From assembly GCF_004339565.1 (NCBI RefSeq), contig NZ_SMFZ01000001.1, forward strand, positions 1,240,001-1,304,000: DNA of 64,000 bases, read 5' to 3'. Below are positions 35,647 through 45,520 of this stretch, piece by piece. The position numbers were made by a program, and so were the translations under genes. The stretch is from Pseudonocardia endophytica. Its GTDB lineage: Bacteria > Actinomycetota > Actinomycetes > Mycobacteriales > Pseudonocardiaceae. The notes under the pieces are model-generated. The model made no database searches. It saw nothing but the letters and a program-made list of their open reading frames with translations, and had not been told where the DNA came from. Position 1 is the stretch's first letter. Each line of letters opens with the position of its first letter.

Positions 35647-36917
35647 GCGCCCCGGAGTCCCCCGGCGAGGACGTCACGCCGGGTGCGCCGCAGGACGCTA
35701 CCGACAACCAGGCCGGGCCTACCGGCAGGTGGGACGTCTCGACCGCCGATGCCGGTGGGAGCACGGGCCCTGGTGGGAGCACCGGGACGTCCGGCGGTGG
35801 CGGTGGCAGCGGGCCGGATGACCCCGGAGCGGCCGGCGGTGGGCCCGGCGTACCCGGCGGTGAGTCCGGCGACGGTGGTTCCGGTCCAGCAGGCTCGGCG
35901 ACCGGCGCCGGCTCGGCACCCGGGAACGCCCGCGAGGACGCGACCGGACCGGTGTTCGGCGAGCCGGGGACGCGTCACGAGCGGTGGGACTGCGACGGGC
36001 CGGCCGAGATCGAGGCGACGATCGGCGGCGGCCGGGTCGAGATCGACCTGACGGACCCCGGTTCCGGCGTGACCGTGCAGGTCCGCGCGGAGCCGGGTGG
36101 CGGGGCCCCGTGGCAGAACGGGCTCGGCGGGTTGCTGGACTGGCTCGGGTCGATGTCCGGAGGCGGGATGCCGCCCGGCGCCGGTGGCGCGGGCCGCGGG
36201 TTCGACCCGATCGTCGGGGCACCGTGGGAGCGGACCGGGGACCCGTCGGCCGCTGCGGTCGAGGCGACGACCGTGACCTGGTCGGAGTCGGCACGACGCC
36301 TGGTCGTCCGCGGTCCGGACTCCCAGGGCCTGGCCGGGGTGCCGCTGGTCGTGACGGTGTCCGCGCCGCGGGGATCGCGACTGGCCGCCCGGACCGGCGC
36401 CGCCGACGTCACGGTCCGGGGCCAGGCGCGGTGGGCCGCCGTGCGCACCGGTTCCGGAGCCGCACGGCTGGAGGAGGTCGACGGCGACGTGGACGTCACC
36501 ACCGGCAGCGGCGGGATCGAGCTCGGCGCCGTCGCCGGCCGTGCGCGCCTGCGCGCGGGCAGCGGTGTCGTCGACGTCGCCGCGCTGGCCGGTCCGTCCC
36601 AGCTACGGACGGGCAGTGGCGACGTGCGCGTCGGCGAGATCACGGCCGACGTCGAGGTGCGGACCGGCTCCGGCGACGTCGTCCTGGCCGACGCCGTGGC
36701 CGGGTCGCTGCACCTCACGACCGGATCCGGCGCGATCCGGGCAGGCGTGCACGCTGGCGTCGCGGCCGAGCTGGACCTCTCGAGCGGCTCCGGACGCGCC
36801 CGGAGCGACCTCGACGTCGGTGGCGTCGCCCCGGAGAGCCCGGCCGTCCTGAAGATCGGCGGCCGTACGGGCAGCGGCGACATCTGGGTCACGAGGGCGA
36901 CCCCGGTCCCCGCCTGA
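35643..36917 (+). CDS. DUF4097 family beta-strand-repeat protein
   Basis: 424 residues. The first 110 are a Gly/Pro/Ser-rich low-complexity tail, then residues 115-424 form a repetitive beta-helix-like region with recurring RTGSGDV/TTGSGGI turns, characteristic of DUF4097 (putative adhesin/beta-repeat). No signal peptide or membrane segment is seen, so it is probably cytoplasmic. Its start overlaps the stop of the RHH gene (ATGA). The function is unknown; in other bacteria DUF4097 proteins act with membrane-stress or anti-sigma systems. Confidence 0.8.
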   Translation: MSAPESPGEDVTPGAPQDATDNQAGPTGRWDVSTADAGGSTGPGGSTGTSGGGGGSGPDDPGAAGGGPGVPGGESGDGGSGPAGSATGAGSAPGNAREDATGPVFGEPGTRHERWDCDGPAEIEATIGGGRVEIDLTDPGSGVTVQVRAEPGGGAPWQNGLGGLLDWLGSMSGGGMPPGAGGAGRGFDPIVGAPWERTGDPSAAAVEATTVTWSESARRLVVRGPDSQGLAGVPLVVTVSAPRGSRLAARTGAADVTVRGQARWAAVRTGSGAARLEEVDGDVDVTTGSGGIELGAVAGRARLRAGSGVVDVAALAGPSQLRTGSGDVRVGEITADVEVRTGSGDVVLADAVAGSLHLTTGSGAIRAGVHAGVAAELDLSSGSGRARSDLDVGGVAPESPAVLKIGGRTGSGDIWVTRATPVPA

Positions 36918-36962
36918 GGGCCGGCCACTCCGGCCCGCCGCCCGGAGGGGAGTCCCCGCCGG

Positions 36963-37015
36963 CGAACGGATGTGGCGTTCGTACGCATGATCGGTACGGG
37001 CGCCCCATCCGTTCG
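36963..37015. repeat. Dyad related to family A (copy 3)
   Basis: Arms 36963-36984 (CGAACGGATGTGGCGTTCG...) and 36994-37015 (...CCCATCCGTTCG) pair over 22 bases with three mismatches around a 9-nt loop. The outer CGAACG and the loop-side GTAC resemble the dyad at 37273. Confidence 0.6.
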
Positions 37016-37060
37016 ACGGGCGGGCGTCGGGTCGCGGGTGGCCTGTGGCGCGCCGCGGTC

Positions 37061-37114
37061 GACGTGAACACCAGCGTCCTCAGGTGGCGCGTCGAGGACC
37101 GTCGCGTTCATGTC
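37061..37114. repeat. Dyad with GACGTGA/GTTCATGTC ends (family B, copy 2)
   Basis: The left arm 37061-37081 starts GACGTGAAC and ends GTCCTC; the right arm 37094-37114 starts GAGGAC and ends GTTCATGTC. The innermost six and outer nine bases pair best; 16 of 21 positions match. The outer ends are shared with the dyad at 24731. Confidence 0.6.
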
Positions 37115-37272
37115 GGCCGAGGCGCGCCGACAACCGAGGGCCGATACGTGCGCCGAGCGCGTCACACGGCGCCAACGCCGGTCCGCGCGCATCACTCGGT
37201 TCGCCGGTCCGGGCGCGAGGAGAGTGCCTCGATCGGCCGGCGGGCACCCGCTGCTCGGCCGCCATGACCGGC

Positions 37273-37319
37273 ACGAACGCGACGTTCGTACCGATCATCG
37301 GCACGAACGTGGCGTTCGT
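37273..37319. repeat. Double-palindrome dyad (family A relative, copy 4)
   Basis: Arms 37273-37295 and 37297-37319 are inverted copies over 23 bases with two mismatches. Each arm contains its own palindrome, ACGAACG-CGA-CGTTCGT and ACGAACG-TGG-CGTTCGT. The structure can therefore fold as one long stem or as two short hairpins. Confidence 0.65.
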
Positions 37320-37374
37320 TCGCTCTCAGCATGGCCGCGACGGGCGGGGCTGAATCCGTCGACTGCCCGCGGTT

Positions 37375-37431
37375 CCGGAGAACGCGCGGAGGACCGCCGG
37401 ACGCGCGGGCCCGGTCGCGCGCGCTCTCCGG
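37375..37431. repeat. Dyad sharing its core with the 19-bp array
   Basis: CCGGAGAACGCGCG (37375-37388) and CGCGCGCTCTCCGG (37418-37431) pair over 14 bases with one mismatch. The left arm is identical to the core of the tandem unit at 24533-24608. Confidence 0.6.
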
Positions 37432-37558
37432 CGGCGCACGCGTTCCGGACGTGCTCCGCGCCGTCCGACGCGCCGCGAATCGTGTCGAGCCGAACGGACA
37501 GCACTCACTCGATGAGCGAGACTCTTCGCCGTCGAACAACCGGGGTACGCTGGACCAC

Positions 37559-38002
37559 ATGGACCGCACCGCCGCTCGTGAGGCGAACGCCGCCATGATC
37601 GAGAAGCTCTCCGGGGCACCGGACGAGCCGATCCCGGAGGGCGGGTTCGCGCTGCGTGTCGTCCGCACCCGCGGGCGTCGGAGCGGCGACGTGCACGCGA
37701 CGCCGTTGGGTCTGCTGCGCCACGCGGGGGCGCTGCACCTCGTGTCCCCCGTGGCCGGTCGGGACTGGGTGCAGAACCTGCTGGCCGACCCGTGGTGCGA
37801 GATCGTCACCGGCGACGGGACGACGACGTACAGCGCCACGACGCCGTCGGGCACCGAGGCCGTCGCCACGATCGCGGCCTACCTGTCCGCCGTGCAGGTG
37901 CCGTGGGCCCTCGCGGCGTTCCCGGTCGACGCGGACGCCGACGAGTCCGAGATCGCCGCGCACCTGGACGAGATGGCGACCCTGCGGCTCGACCTCCGGT
38001 AG
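37559..38002 (+). CDS. Deazaflavin (F420)-dependent nitroreductase family protein
   Basis: 147 residues from ATG 37559. The split-barrel sequence LRVVRTRGRRSGDVHATPLGLLRHAGALHLVSPVAGRDWVQNL matches the Ddn/F420-dependent oxidoreductase family (pfam04075), where the RxSG region binds the deazaflavin. Actinobacteria use such proteins to reduce quinones, nitro-drugs or other electron-poor compounds. A longer open frame upstream runs through the repeat region and is not supported. Confidence 0.85.
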   Translation: MDRTAAREANAAMIEKLSGAPDEPIPEGGFALRVVRTRGRRSGDVHATPLGLLRHAGALHLVSPVAGRDWVQNLLADPWCEIVTGDGTTTYSATTPSGTEAVATIAAYLSAVQVPWALAAFPVDADADESEIAAHLDEMATLRLDLR

Positions 38003-38005
38003 CCG

Positions 38006-39229
38006 TCAGCGGAGCGCGCGCTCCAGGTCCTCGCACAGATCGCCCCGGATACCGACCACCACCCCGTCGCAGCCCTGCCACTCCGCCATCTCACGCAGCT
38101 GCGCGGCCAGCGGCCCGGCGACCCGGGCCGGGTCCACGCCCGGCTCGGTGAACGCGCCCTGCACGCGCAGCACGCCGGTCGCGCGGTCGGTCTTCAGATC
38201 CACCCGGCCGACGAGCCGCCCGTCGAGCAGGAACGGGAACACGTAATAACCGAACTCGCGCTTGGGCTCCGGCACGTAGATCTCGATGCGGTAGCGGAAG
38301 CCGAAGATCCGCTCGGTACGGTCCCGCTCCCAGACGAGCGGGTCGAACGGGCAGAGCAGCGCTGCACCCTCGATCGCGCGGGGCACCCGGGCCGCCGGGT
38401 CCCGGTAGGCGGGCTTCGCCCAGCCGCGCACCGCGACCGTCTCCAGATCACCGGCGTCGACCAGCTCGGCGATCGCGGTGCGGGTGCGTTCCGGGCCGAG
38501 GCGATAGTAGTCCCGCAGGTCGGTCTCGGTGCCGACACCGAGCGCGGAGGCCGACCGGCGCACCAGCTCGCGCGCGGCGTCGGCCGGGTCCGGCGCCGGG
38601 GTGGCGAGCATCTCCGGCGAGAGGACGCGCTCCGGGAGGTCGTAGAGCCGCTCGAAGTGCCGCCGCGTGCCGACGTGCAACTCCCCGACGGCGAACAGGT
38701 ACTCGCAGACGCGCTTGACCTCGGAACGCTCCCACCAGGTGGCACCCAGCGGCCTCGGGGTCGCACCCGGATGCTCCAGCTCCCTCTCGATCGCACCCGC
38801 CCCGACCGGCCCGCGCTCGGCGACCACGGCCTTGACGTCGTCGGCCAGCGTCGGGTGCCGTTCCAGCAGCTCCGCGTAGTGCCGCCACCAGCGCTGGGGC
38901 AGCACGCGATGCCCGACCAGCGGCCAGTCCTCGACCGGCACCAGGCTCGCCTCGTGCGCCCACGCCTCGACGAGCAGCCGGGGCCTCCGCGCGGACGGTG
39001 CCCACGCCGCGTCGTCCAGCACCTCGGTCGGGAACGCACCGAGGCGGCTGAACACGGGCATGTAGTGCGCGCGCACGGCCACGTTCACCGAGTCCAGCTG
39101 CAGCAGCCGCACCCGCCCCAGCACGCGTTGCAGGTGGCGCCGCGTCACCGGCCCGGACGGCCGGGGATCCGCCATCCCCTGCGCCGCCAGCGCCGTCCGC
39201 CGGGCCACGTCCGCCGAGATCGTCCGCAC
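38006..39229 (-). CDS. Winged-helix DNA glycosylase of the YcaQ/AlkX family
   Basis: 407 residues from GTG 39229. The family (HTH_42, formerly DUF1006) includes E. coli YcaQ and Streptomyces AlkX/AlkZ, which unhook interstrand crosslinks and excise bulky alkylated bases. The catalytic Gln-x-Asp is present in LLQLDSVNVAVRAHYMPVFSRLG. Three winged-helix parts are followed by a C-terminal beta domain (RIEIYVPEPKREFGYYVFPFLLDGRLVGRVDLK). It is not beside a biosynthetic cluster, so it is more like the general repair type than a self-resistance AlkZ. It is convergent with the deazaflavin gene, with three bases between. Confidence 0.83.
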   Translation of the reverse strand: MRTISADVARRTALAAQGMADPRPSGPVTRRHLQRVLGRVRLLQLDSVNVAVRAHYMPVFSRLGAFPTEVLDDAAWAPSARRPRLLVEAWAHEASLVPVEDWPLVGHRVLPQRWWRHYAELLERHPTLADDVKAVVAERGPVGAGAIERELEHPGATPRPLGATWWERSEVKRVCEYLFAVGELHVGTRRHFERLYDLPERVLSPEMLATPAPDPADAARELVRRSASALGVGTETDLRDYYRLGPERTRTAIAELVDAGDLETVAVRGWAKPAYRDPAARVPRAIEGAALLCPFDPLVWERDRTERIFGFRYRIEIYVPEPKREFGYYVFPFLLDGRLVGRVDLKTDRATGVLRVQGAFTEPGVDPARVAGPLAAQLREMAEWQGCDGVVVGIRGDLCEDLERALR

Positions 39230-39242
39230 GCCCAGGATGCTG

Positions 39243-39914
39243 TCACGACCCCCCGACAGAAACGGGCCGGTAGGCCCGCAGCACCATGTCCGCAGCCCGG
39301 TCGGCGATGTCGCGGCGCTCGTCGGGGCCCAGCTCACGCACGCCGTAGAGCGATCGCATGTTCGCCTCGTGGGACAGCAGCGAGATCAGCTGGTCCGCCG
39401 CGCGACCCGCGTCCGGGACCTCCAGCCGGCCGGCGCGGTCCAGCGCCGCGAACTCGTCGGCGAGCCGGGCGGTCAGCTCGGCAGGGCCCCCCTCGTTCCA
39501 CATCGCCCGCAGGTCCGGGCGCCGGTCCAGCTCACCGATGATCAGCCGTCGCAACGCCGCCACCCGCGGGCTCATGGTCAGCGACAGGTGGTTCGCGCCG
39601 AACGCGACGAGCGCCTCCCGCAGGTCGGACGCCTCGGTGAGGCCGAGCGACGGCGGATGCTCCGTCCCGGGCCGGCCCGCTGTACGGGCGGCGTGCACGA
39701 CGGCCTTGAACAGCGACTCCTTGTCCCCGAAGTGGCTGTAGACGGTCTGCTTCGCCACGCCCGCCTCGGCCGCGACCGTGTCCATCCCGGTCCCGGCGAA
39801 CCCCTCGCGCAGGAACACCGCGGTCGCCGCGTCGAGCACGGCGGCCCGTTTGCGCGGCGACGGCGGACGCCCGCGGCGAGGCGCGGAACCCGCACTTGAC
39901 ACGGCATCGGCCAC
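39243..39914 (-). CDS. TetR family transcriptional regulator (divergent from membrane protein/FAD hydroxylase)
   Basis: 223 residues. The HTH is PSPRKRAAVLDAATAVFLREGFAGTGMDTVAAEAGVAKQTVYSHFGDKESLFKAVV, followed by an AefR/TetR_C-type effector domain. It diverges from the operon at 39965, and a perfect palindrome lies in the 50-base gap, so it most likely represses that operon and itself. The effector is probably a small aromatic or hydrophobic molecule handled by the hydroxylase; that is inference. Confidence 0.88.
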   Translation of the reverse strand: MADAVSSAGSAPRRGRPPSPRKRAAVLDAATAVFLREGFAGTGMDTVAAEAGVAKQTVYSHFGDKESLFKAVVHAARTAGRPGTEHPPSLGLTEASDLREALVAFGANHLSLTMSPRVAALRRLIIGELDRRPDLRAMWNEGGPAELTARLADEFAALDRAGRLEVPDAGRAADQLISLLSHEANMRSLYGVRELGPDERRDIADRAADMVLRAYRPVSVGGS

Positions 39915-39928
39915 AGGAGCACTTTATC

Positions 39929-39947
39929 AGACTAGACAGTCTAGTCT
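39929..39947. promoter_or_regulatory. Perfect TetR operator
   Basis: AGACTAGAC-A-GTCTAGTCT is a perfect 9+1+9 palindrome, 15 bases from the TetR start and 18 bases from the start of the divergent operon. TAGAC/GTCTA half-sites are common for this TetR group. It is the least ambiguous operator in the window. Confidence 0.75.
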
Positions 39948-39964
39948 AGTAAATGGGGGAAGCG

Positions 39965-40645
39965 ATGACCGTGATCGAGAACGAACGGGTCGAGGAGCAA
40001 CGGGTCGGATCCGGCCGCTCGCCGCTGTGGCGGTCGCTCGGCGTGCTGGCGCTCGACGTCGCGGTGCCGGTGGTGGGCTTCTACGCCCTGCAGGCCGCCG
40101 GGGTCGGGCTGGTGGCGTCGCTGGCGATCAGCAGCGCCGCCGCGGGTGTCCGGGTGATCTGGAGCCTGGTCCGGGACCGGCGGACCGATGCCGTCGCGCT
40201 GTTCGTGCTGGTCGTGACGGCGATCAGCATCCCGGTGTCGTTCATCGTGGGCTCGCCGCGGCTGATGCTGGCCAAGGAGGAGCTCGGGGTCCCGCCGATG
40301 GGCCTCTACCTGCTGGTCACCGGTCTACGCGGGCGCACGGCGATGACCGAGATGTTCCGTCCGTGGCTGGCCCGCACGGCCGCCGCCGACGGGGCGTTCG
40401 CCCGGCTGCTGGCCGTGCCCGGCGGCGTGCTCGGCCGGCAGCTGTGCCGCGCCCAGATCGTCTACGGGCTGGCGTTCCTGCTCACCTCGGCGGTGCGGCT
40501 GACGCTGATCTTCACCCTCCCGGTCACGACGGCGGTGTGGGCGTCCGGGCTGGCGTTGCCGGTCGGCATCGTGGTCGCGATCGCCGCCGCGACGCCGTTC
40601 ACCGCCCGGGCCGCCGCGGCCGTGGACGCGGAGGTGGCGCGATGA
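39965..40645 (+). CDS. VC0807-like integral membrane protein
   Basis: 226 residues from ATG 39965, which has GGGGGAAG upstream; ATG 39953 is an alternative. Five or six hydrophobic segments are present (LDVAVPVVGFYALQAAGVG, VASLAISSAAAGVRVIW, AVALFVLVVTAISIPVSFIVG, GLAFLLTSAVRLTLIFTL and others). It looks like the VC0807/DUF3159-type family with unknown function. The stop overlaps the hydroxylase start (ATGA), so the proteins are co-produced under the TetR operator. Confidence 0.78.
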   Translation: MTVIENERVEEQRVGSGRSPLWRSLGVLALDVAVPVVGFYALQAAGVGLVASLAISSAAAGVRVIWSLVRDRRTDAVALFVLVVTAISIPVSFIVGSPRLMLAKEELGVPPMGLYLLVTGLRGRTAMTEMFRPWLARTAAADGAFARLLAVPGGVLGRQLCRAQIVYGLAFLLTSAVRLTLIFTLPVTTAVWASGLALPVGIVVAIAAATPFTARAAAAVDAEVAR

Positions 40646-42129
40646 CGGACACGGAGGTGGTGGTCGTCGGGGGCGGCATCGTCGGCCTGACCGCGACGCT
40701 CGCGCTGGCCCGCCACGGGATCGCGACGACGCTGCTGGAGGCGCACCCCGGGACGTCGGTGCTCCCCCGGGCGCGCGGCGTGAACGCCCGCGCCATGGAG
40801 GTCTTCCGCGAGCTCGGCGTCGAGGACGCGATCCGCGACGCGGGCGCACCGCTGGCGCGCAGCGACGGGATCCTCGTCGGCCACGACCTGATCTCGTTGG
40901 TCACCCCGCTCCCCCGCCGCGACGGGCCGCCGCCGCTCCGGCCGGCGACCGCCTGGTCCCCGGTGACCGGATCTCGGGGCACGCTCGACGTGGTCGAACC
41001 CGTCGTGCTGCGGGCGGCGCTGGACGTGGGCGCGACCGTGCGGTTCGGCACCCGGGTCACCGCGCTGGAGCAGGACGACGGCGGCGTCGTCGCCCGCCGG
41101 GACGGCGGCGCCGTGCACGCCCGGTACGCCGTGCTGGCCGACGGCGCGTCCGGCCCGGTGCGGCACGCGCTCGGCATCGGTTCGACGCGCGGGCGCAGCC
41201 ACGGCCATCAGGTGAACGTGCTGTTCGAGTGCGACCTCGCCGAGCTCGTCCGGGACCGCGAGTTCAGCCTCGCGATGATCGGCCAGCCCGGTCTGGGCGG
41301 GATGCTGACCGCGCTGGACAACCGGTCGCGCTGGGCGTTCCACGTCCACTACGACCCGGCCGTCGAGTCCGGAGAGGACTTCACCCCTGACCGGTGCGCC
41401 GAGCTGGTGGCGCGGGCGATCGGGCCGGGCGCGCCGCCGGTGCGGGTGCTCGCCACGCAGCCGTGGGAGGCCGCCGAGCGGGTCGCCGACCGGATGCGCC
41501 TCGACCGCGTGTTCCTGGCCGGGGACACCGCGCACCAGATGCCGCCGGCCGGTGGGCGCGGGGCGAGCACCGGCGTCGCGGACGTGCACAACCTCGCGTG
41601 GAAGCTGGCGGAGGTGCTGCGCGGCAGCGCGTCCGAGACCCTGCTCGACTCCTATGAGGACGAACGGTGGCCGGCCGGGGCGCGGGCGGTGTGGGTGTCC
41701 GGCGAGATGGTCCCGGTGATCGCCGGCGGCGCGGCGGCCGGATCGGGGCGGCTCGGCGGCCTGGACATGCACGGCGCGGCCGACCGGTACTCCTCGCGCG
41801 CGATCGTGTCCGACGGGCCGGCCGAACCGGTGCTCGACCGTCTCGACGGCAGCCCCGGCAGCCGCGTCCCACATCTCTGGCTCCCGGATGGACGGTCCAC
41901 CGTGGACCTCGCCGGGGACTGGTGCGTGCTCGCCGGGCCGGACCGTCCCGGCGGCGGCGACGTCACCGTGCCCGACGTCGACGCGCTCGGGATCGGCCCG
42001 GAGGGCGCGGTACTGCTGCGTCCGGACTCCTACGTCGCGTGGCGGGAGCCGGGACCGGACGGTGACCCCGCGGCCGTGCGCGCCGCGATCCGGCGGGCCG
42101 GCACGACGGTGCCGACGGCGCGACGCTGA
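40642..42129 (+). CDS. FAD-dependent aromatic hydroxylase/monooxygenase
   Basis: 495 residues of the PHBH/PgaE-RdmE flavoprotein type. FAD is bound by VVVVGGGIVGLTATLALARHG at the N terminus, the DG motif is VLADGASGPVRHALG, and the GD motif is VFLAGDTAHQMPPAGGRGASTGVADVHNLAWKL. The C-terminal 100 residues are a thioredoxin-like tail ending GTTVPTARR. It probably hydroxylates a phenolic or polyketide-like compound with NAD(P)H and O2. It is translated with the VC0807-like membrane protein and repressed by the divergent TetR. Confidence 0.88.
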   Translation: MTDTEVVVVGGGIVGLTATLALARHGIATTLLEAHPGTSVLPRARGVNARAMEVFRELGVEDAIRDAGAPLARSDGILVGHDLISLVTPLPRRDGPPPLRPATAWSPVTGSRGTLDVVEPVVLRAALDVGATVRFGTRVTALEQDDGGVVARRDGGAVHARYAVLADGASGPVRHALGIGSTRGRSHGHQVNVLFECDLAELVRDREFSLAMIGQPGLGGMLTALDNRSRWAFHVHYDPAVESGEDFTPDRCAELVARAIGPGAPPVRVLATQPWEAAERVADRMRLDRVFLAGDTAHQMPPAGGRGASTGVADVHNLAWKLAEVLRGSASETLLDSYEDERWPAGARAVWVSGEMVPVIAGGAAAGSGRLGGLDMHGAADRYSSRAIVSDGPAEPVLDRLDGSPGSRVPHLWLPDGRSTVDLAGDWCVLAGPDRPGGGDVTVPDVDALGIGPEGAVLLRPDSYVAWREPGPDGDPAAVRAAIRRAGTTVPTARR

Positions 42130-42378
42130 GCGGGCACCAGCGGGCACCGGGCCGGGTGGGCGACCCGGCGGGCCCGGCGCCCGCGGACCAGTACGCGCCC
42201 GGCGACGTCGCCGCCCCGCACTCCGTCGGCGTCCCCGCGCCGACCGGCGTGGCCTCCCCGTCGCCCGCCACCGGGTCGGGCGCATCCCGCACCTCGGGCC
42301 GCCCCGCACTCCACTCGATGTGCCGCACGGCTCCCCCTCGTCGACGGGCCGTGTGCCGCGTCGGGTATCCATGCCCGC

Positions 42379-43691
<1,313 letters not shown>

Positions 43692-44174
43692 TCAGCGCAG
43701 GATCTCGACCAGCAGCACCCACGTCGTCAGCAGCGCCCCCAGGAACGCCGCGATCGCGGCGACCACGACGCCGTAGAGCCCCGCCTCGTGCCCGGCGACC
43801 AGCAGGACGCCGCCCACGAGCACACTCGCCGACGCGAGCACGACCGGCCCGATCGTCCCGACGAGCCGTGCCCTGGCCGTCTGCCCGGCCTCGCGCGCGC
43901 CCGGCCGGGTCAGGTAGAGCAGCCACGACCCCAGCACCACACCGAGAACCACCAGCTCGACGCCGTAGGCGACGTCCGGCTGCGGCACCAGCAGCAGCAT
44001 CGCCGACAGCAACGGGAGGCTCAGCAGGACCAGCGCGACCATCGCCCGTCCGGGCAGCGTCGGCGAGTCGACGATCTGCCGCAGGTTGATCGACAGCGCG
44101 ACGAACAGCAGCCCGATCAGCGCGCCGCTCACGCCGGTGACGGCCACGCCGAAGTCCGTCCACTCGTCGGTCAT
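43692..44174 (-). CDS. Small integral membrane protein
   Basis: 160 residues with about five hydrophobic segments (GVAVTGVSGALIGLLFVALSI, AMVALVLLSLPLLSAMLLLV, VELVVLGVVLGSWLLYL, VVLASASVLVGGVLLVA, VVAAIAAFLGALLTTWVLL). The first includes GALIGLLFVALSINL, a motif found in many actinobacterial 'modulator of FtsH-like' small membrane proteins. The function is unknown. Its ATG overlaps the stop of the FAD monooxygenase (ATGA), so it is produced with that enzyme. Confidence 0.75.
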   Translation of the reverse strand: MTDEWTDFGVAVTGVSGALIGLLFVALSINLRQIVDSPTLPGRAMVALVLLSLPLLSAMLLLVPQPDVAYGVELVVLGVVLGSWLLYLTRPGAREAGQTARARLVGTIGPVVLASASVLVGGVLLVAGHEAGLYGVVVAAIAAFLGALLTTWVLLVEILR

Positions 44175-45370
44175 GCGGGCCGCTCCCGGTCGTCGAACAT
44201 GTAGTTGCGCGGGCCGGAGTCGCGGATCGCGGCCGCCCAGGGTTCCACCGAGTCCGACGTCCAGTCCGGCAGCTCCTCGACCATCCCGCGCCCGAGCCGC
44301 CGCCCGGCGTCGACCGTCGAGGCACCCGCGGTGCGGCGCGCGGCGTCGTAGGCGGTCAGTGCCGCGGCCAGGTCGTCGCACGAGTCCAGCACCGTGCCCA
44401 GTGTGAACGCGTCCTCCGCGGCCTTCGCCACGCCGCTGCCGGTGTGCGGGCGGGCGACGGCGGCGGCGTCCCCGGCGAGCACGACGCCGGGCCCGGCGTA
44501 CGTCGACGGCGTGTGGTCGTAGATCGGCTGCACGAGCCGGCCGTCCGGCGGCGCGATCCGCATGACCTCTGCCCAGAGCGGCGGGACGTGGTCGAGCACG
44601 CGCTCCAGCTCGGTCCCGAACGTCTCGTCCAGCGCCCCGAACGGGACGGCGTCCGGATCGTCCAGCGCGACCTCGGACGGCAGCCTGCCGTACATCGCCC
44701 AGTTCATCCGCAGCGTGCCCGGGTCGTGGCCGGGCACCAGGTAGACGACGGCGTGCCCGCCCGGGTGCACCGGCGATGCGAGCACGCCGCGTTCCAGCAG
44801 GTCGACGGCCGCGGACGGGGCGAGCGCGGCGTCGTAGGTCCCCCGCCAGAGCACGTACCCGGCGTACGACGGCGTGTCGCAGGGCGCCAGGGAGGTCCGC
44901 ACGGCGGAGCGGTACCCGTCGGCCCCGACGACGAGGTCCGGCCGGTCGGTGCCGTCGTCGGACTCCACGAGCGGCGGGTCCCCCGGCACGACCCGGGAGA
45001 CGGGCGAGCCCCGGCGGTGGTCGAGCGCCGGCAGCCGGGCGGTCAGCGACCGCCAGAGCACGCCCCAGTTGTTCGTCATGCCGAACAGCGGGTGCGCGTA
45101 GCAGACCCGTCCGGCGGGATCGGGGCCGGTCGTGAACCACTCCCGGCGCGTGATCGGGACGGCACCGGTGTCCGGGCCGACGAACCCGCCGTCGACGAGC
45201 TGCTCGTGCACGCCGACCGGGAGGATCACGCCGGCCCCTCGTTCCTGCAGCGCGCCCGTGGTGCGCTCGCGCACGGTCACGCCCCAGCCGCGCCGCAGCA
45301 ACGTCCCGGCGGACAGCAGGCCCGCAACACTGCCCCCGACGACCACCGCTCGTCCCGGCCGCACCGCCAC
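44171..45370 (-). CDS. FAD-dependent monooxygenase (dihydroxypyridine hydroxylase-like)
   Basis: 399 residues. The N terminus AVVVGGSVAGLLSAGTLLRRGWGVTVRER binds FAD, LVVGADGYRSAVRTSL is the DG motif, and GVVLAGDAAAVARPHTGSGVAKAAEDAFTL is the GD motif. The overall pattern is close to 2,6-dihydroxypyridine 3-monooxygenase and zeaxanthin-epoxidase-like flavoproteins. The substrate is unknown. It is coupled to a small membrane protein, as the unrelated hydroxylase at 40642 also is. Confidence 0.85.
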   Translation of the reverse strand: MAVRPGRAVVVGGSVAGLLSAGTLLRRGWGVTVRERTTGALQERGAGVILPVGVHEQLVDGGFVGPDTGAVPITRREWFTTGPDPAGRVCYAHPLFGMTNNWGVLWRSLTARLPALDHRRGSPVSRVVPGDPPLVESDDGTDRPDLVVGADGYRSAVRTSLAPCDTPSYAGYVLWRGTYDAALAPSAAVDLLERGVLASPVHPGGHAVVYLVPGHDPGTLRMNWAMYGRLPSEVALDDPDAVPFGALDETFGTELERVLDHVPPLWAEVMRIAPPDGRLVQPIYDHTPSTYAGPGVVLAGDAAAVARPHTGSGVAKAAEDAFTLGTVLDSCDDLAAALTAYDAARRTAGASTVDAGRRLGRGMVEELPDWTSDSVEPWAAAIRDSGPRNYMFDDRERPA

Positions 45371-45520
45371 GCGAGCACCGTAACCCGTCGGGGCGGACCC
45401 GACGCCATGACCAGGGAACCGGCTGGGCTAGCGTGCTGGTGCGCCGCGACGGGGTCCGGGACTCACAAAGCCCGGCCGGCGAGCAGCGCGCTCCCCACCC
45501 GTCGTCCGAGGAGACGATCC

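Larger units (their letters stand above)
36918..37558. other. Repeat-rich 641-base intergenic region
   Basis: No convincing gene is present between the DUF4097 gene and the deazaflavin oxidoreductase gene. The region contains four separate dyads (36963-37015, 37061-37114, 37273-37319, 37375-37431) belonging to at least three repeat families seen elsewhere in the window. Open frames through it are short, Arg-rich and shift with the palindromes. Loss of an ancestral gene followed by repeat insertion would explain it. Confidence 0.7.

Noticed and set aside
37261..37322. Structured small RNA gene
   Set aside because: The sequence is a palindrome family member, and no promoter or conserved non-palindromic part could be seen.
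41963..42328. Minus-strand small gene beginning MRHIEWSAGR in the 42130-42378 gap
   Set aside because: It continues deep into the 3' end of the FAD hydroxylase on the other strand and has no known similarity.
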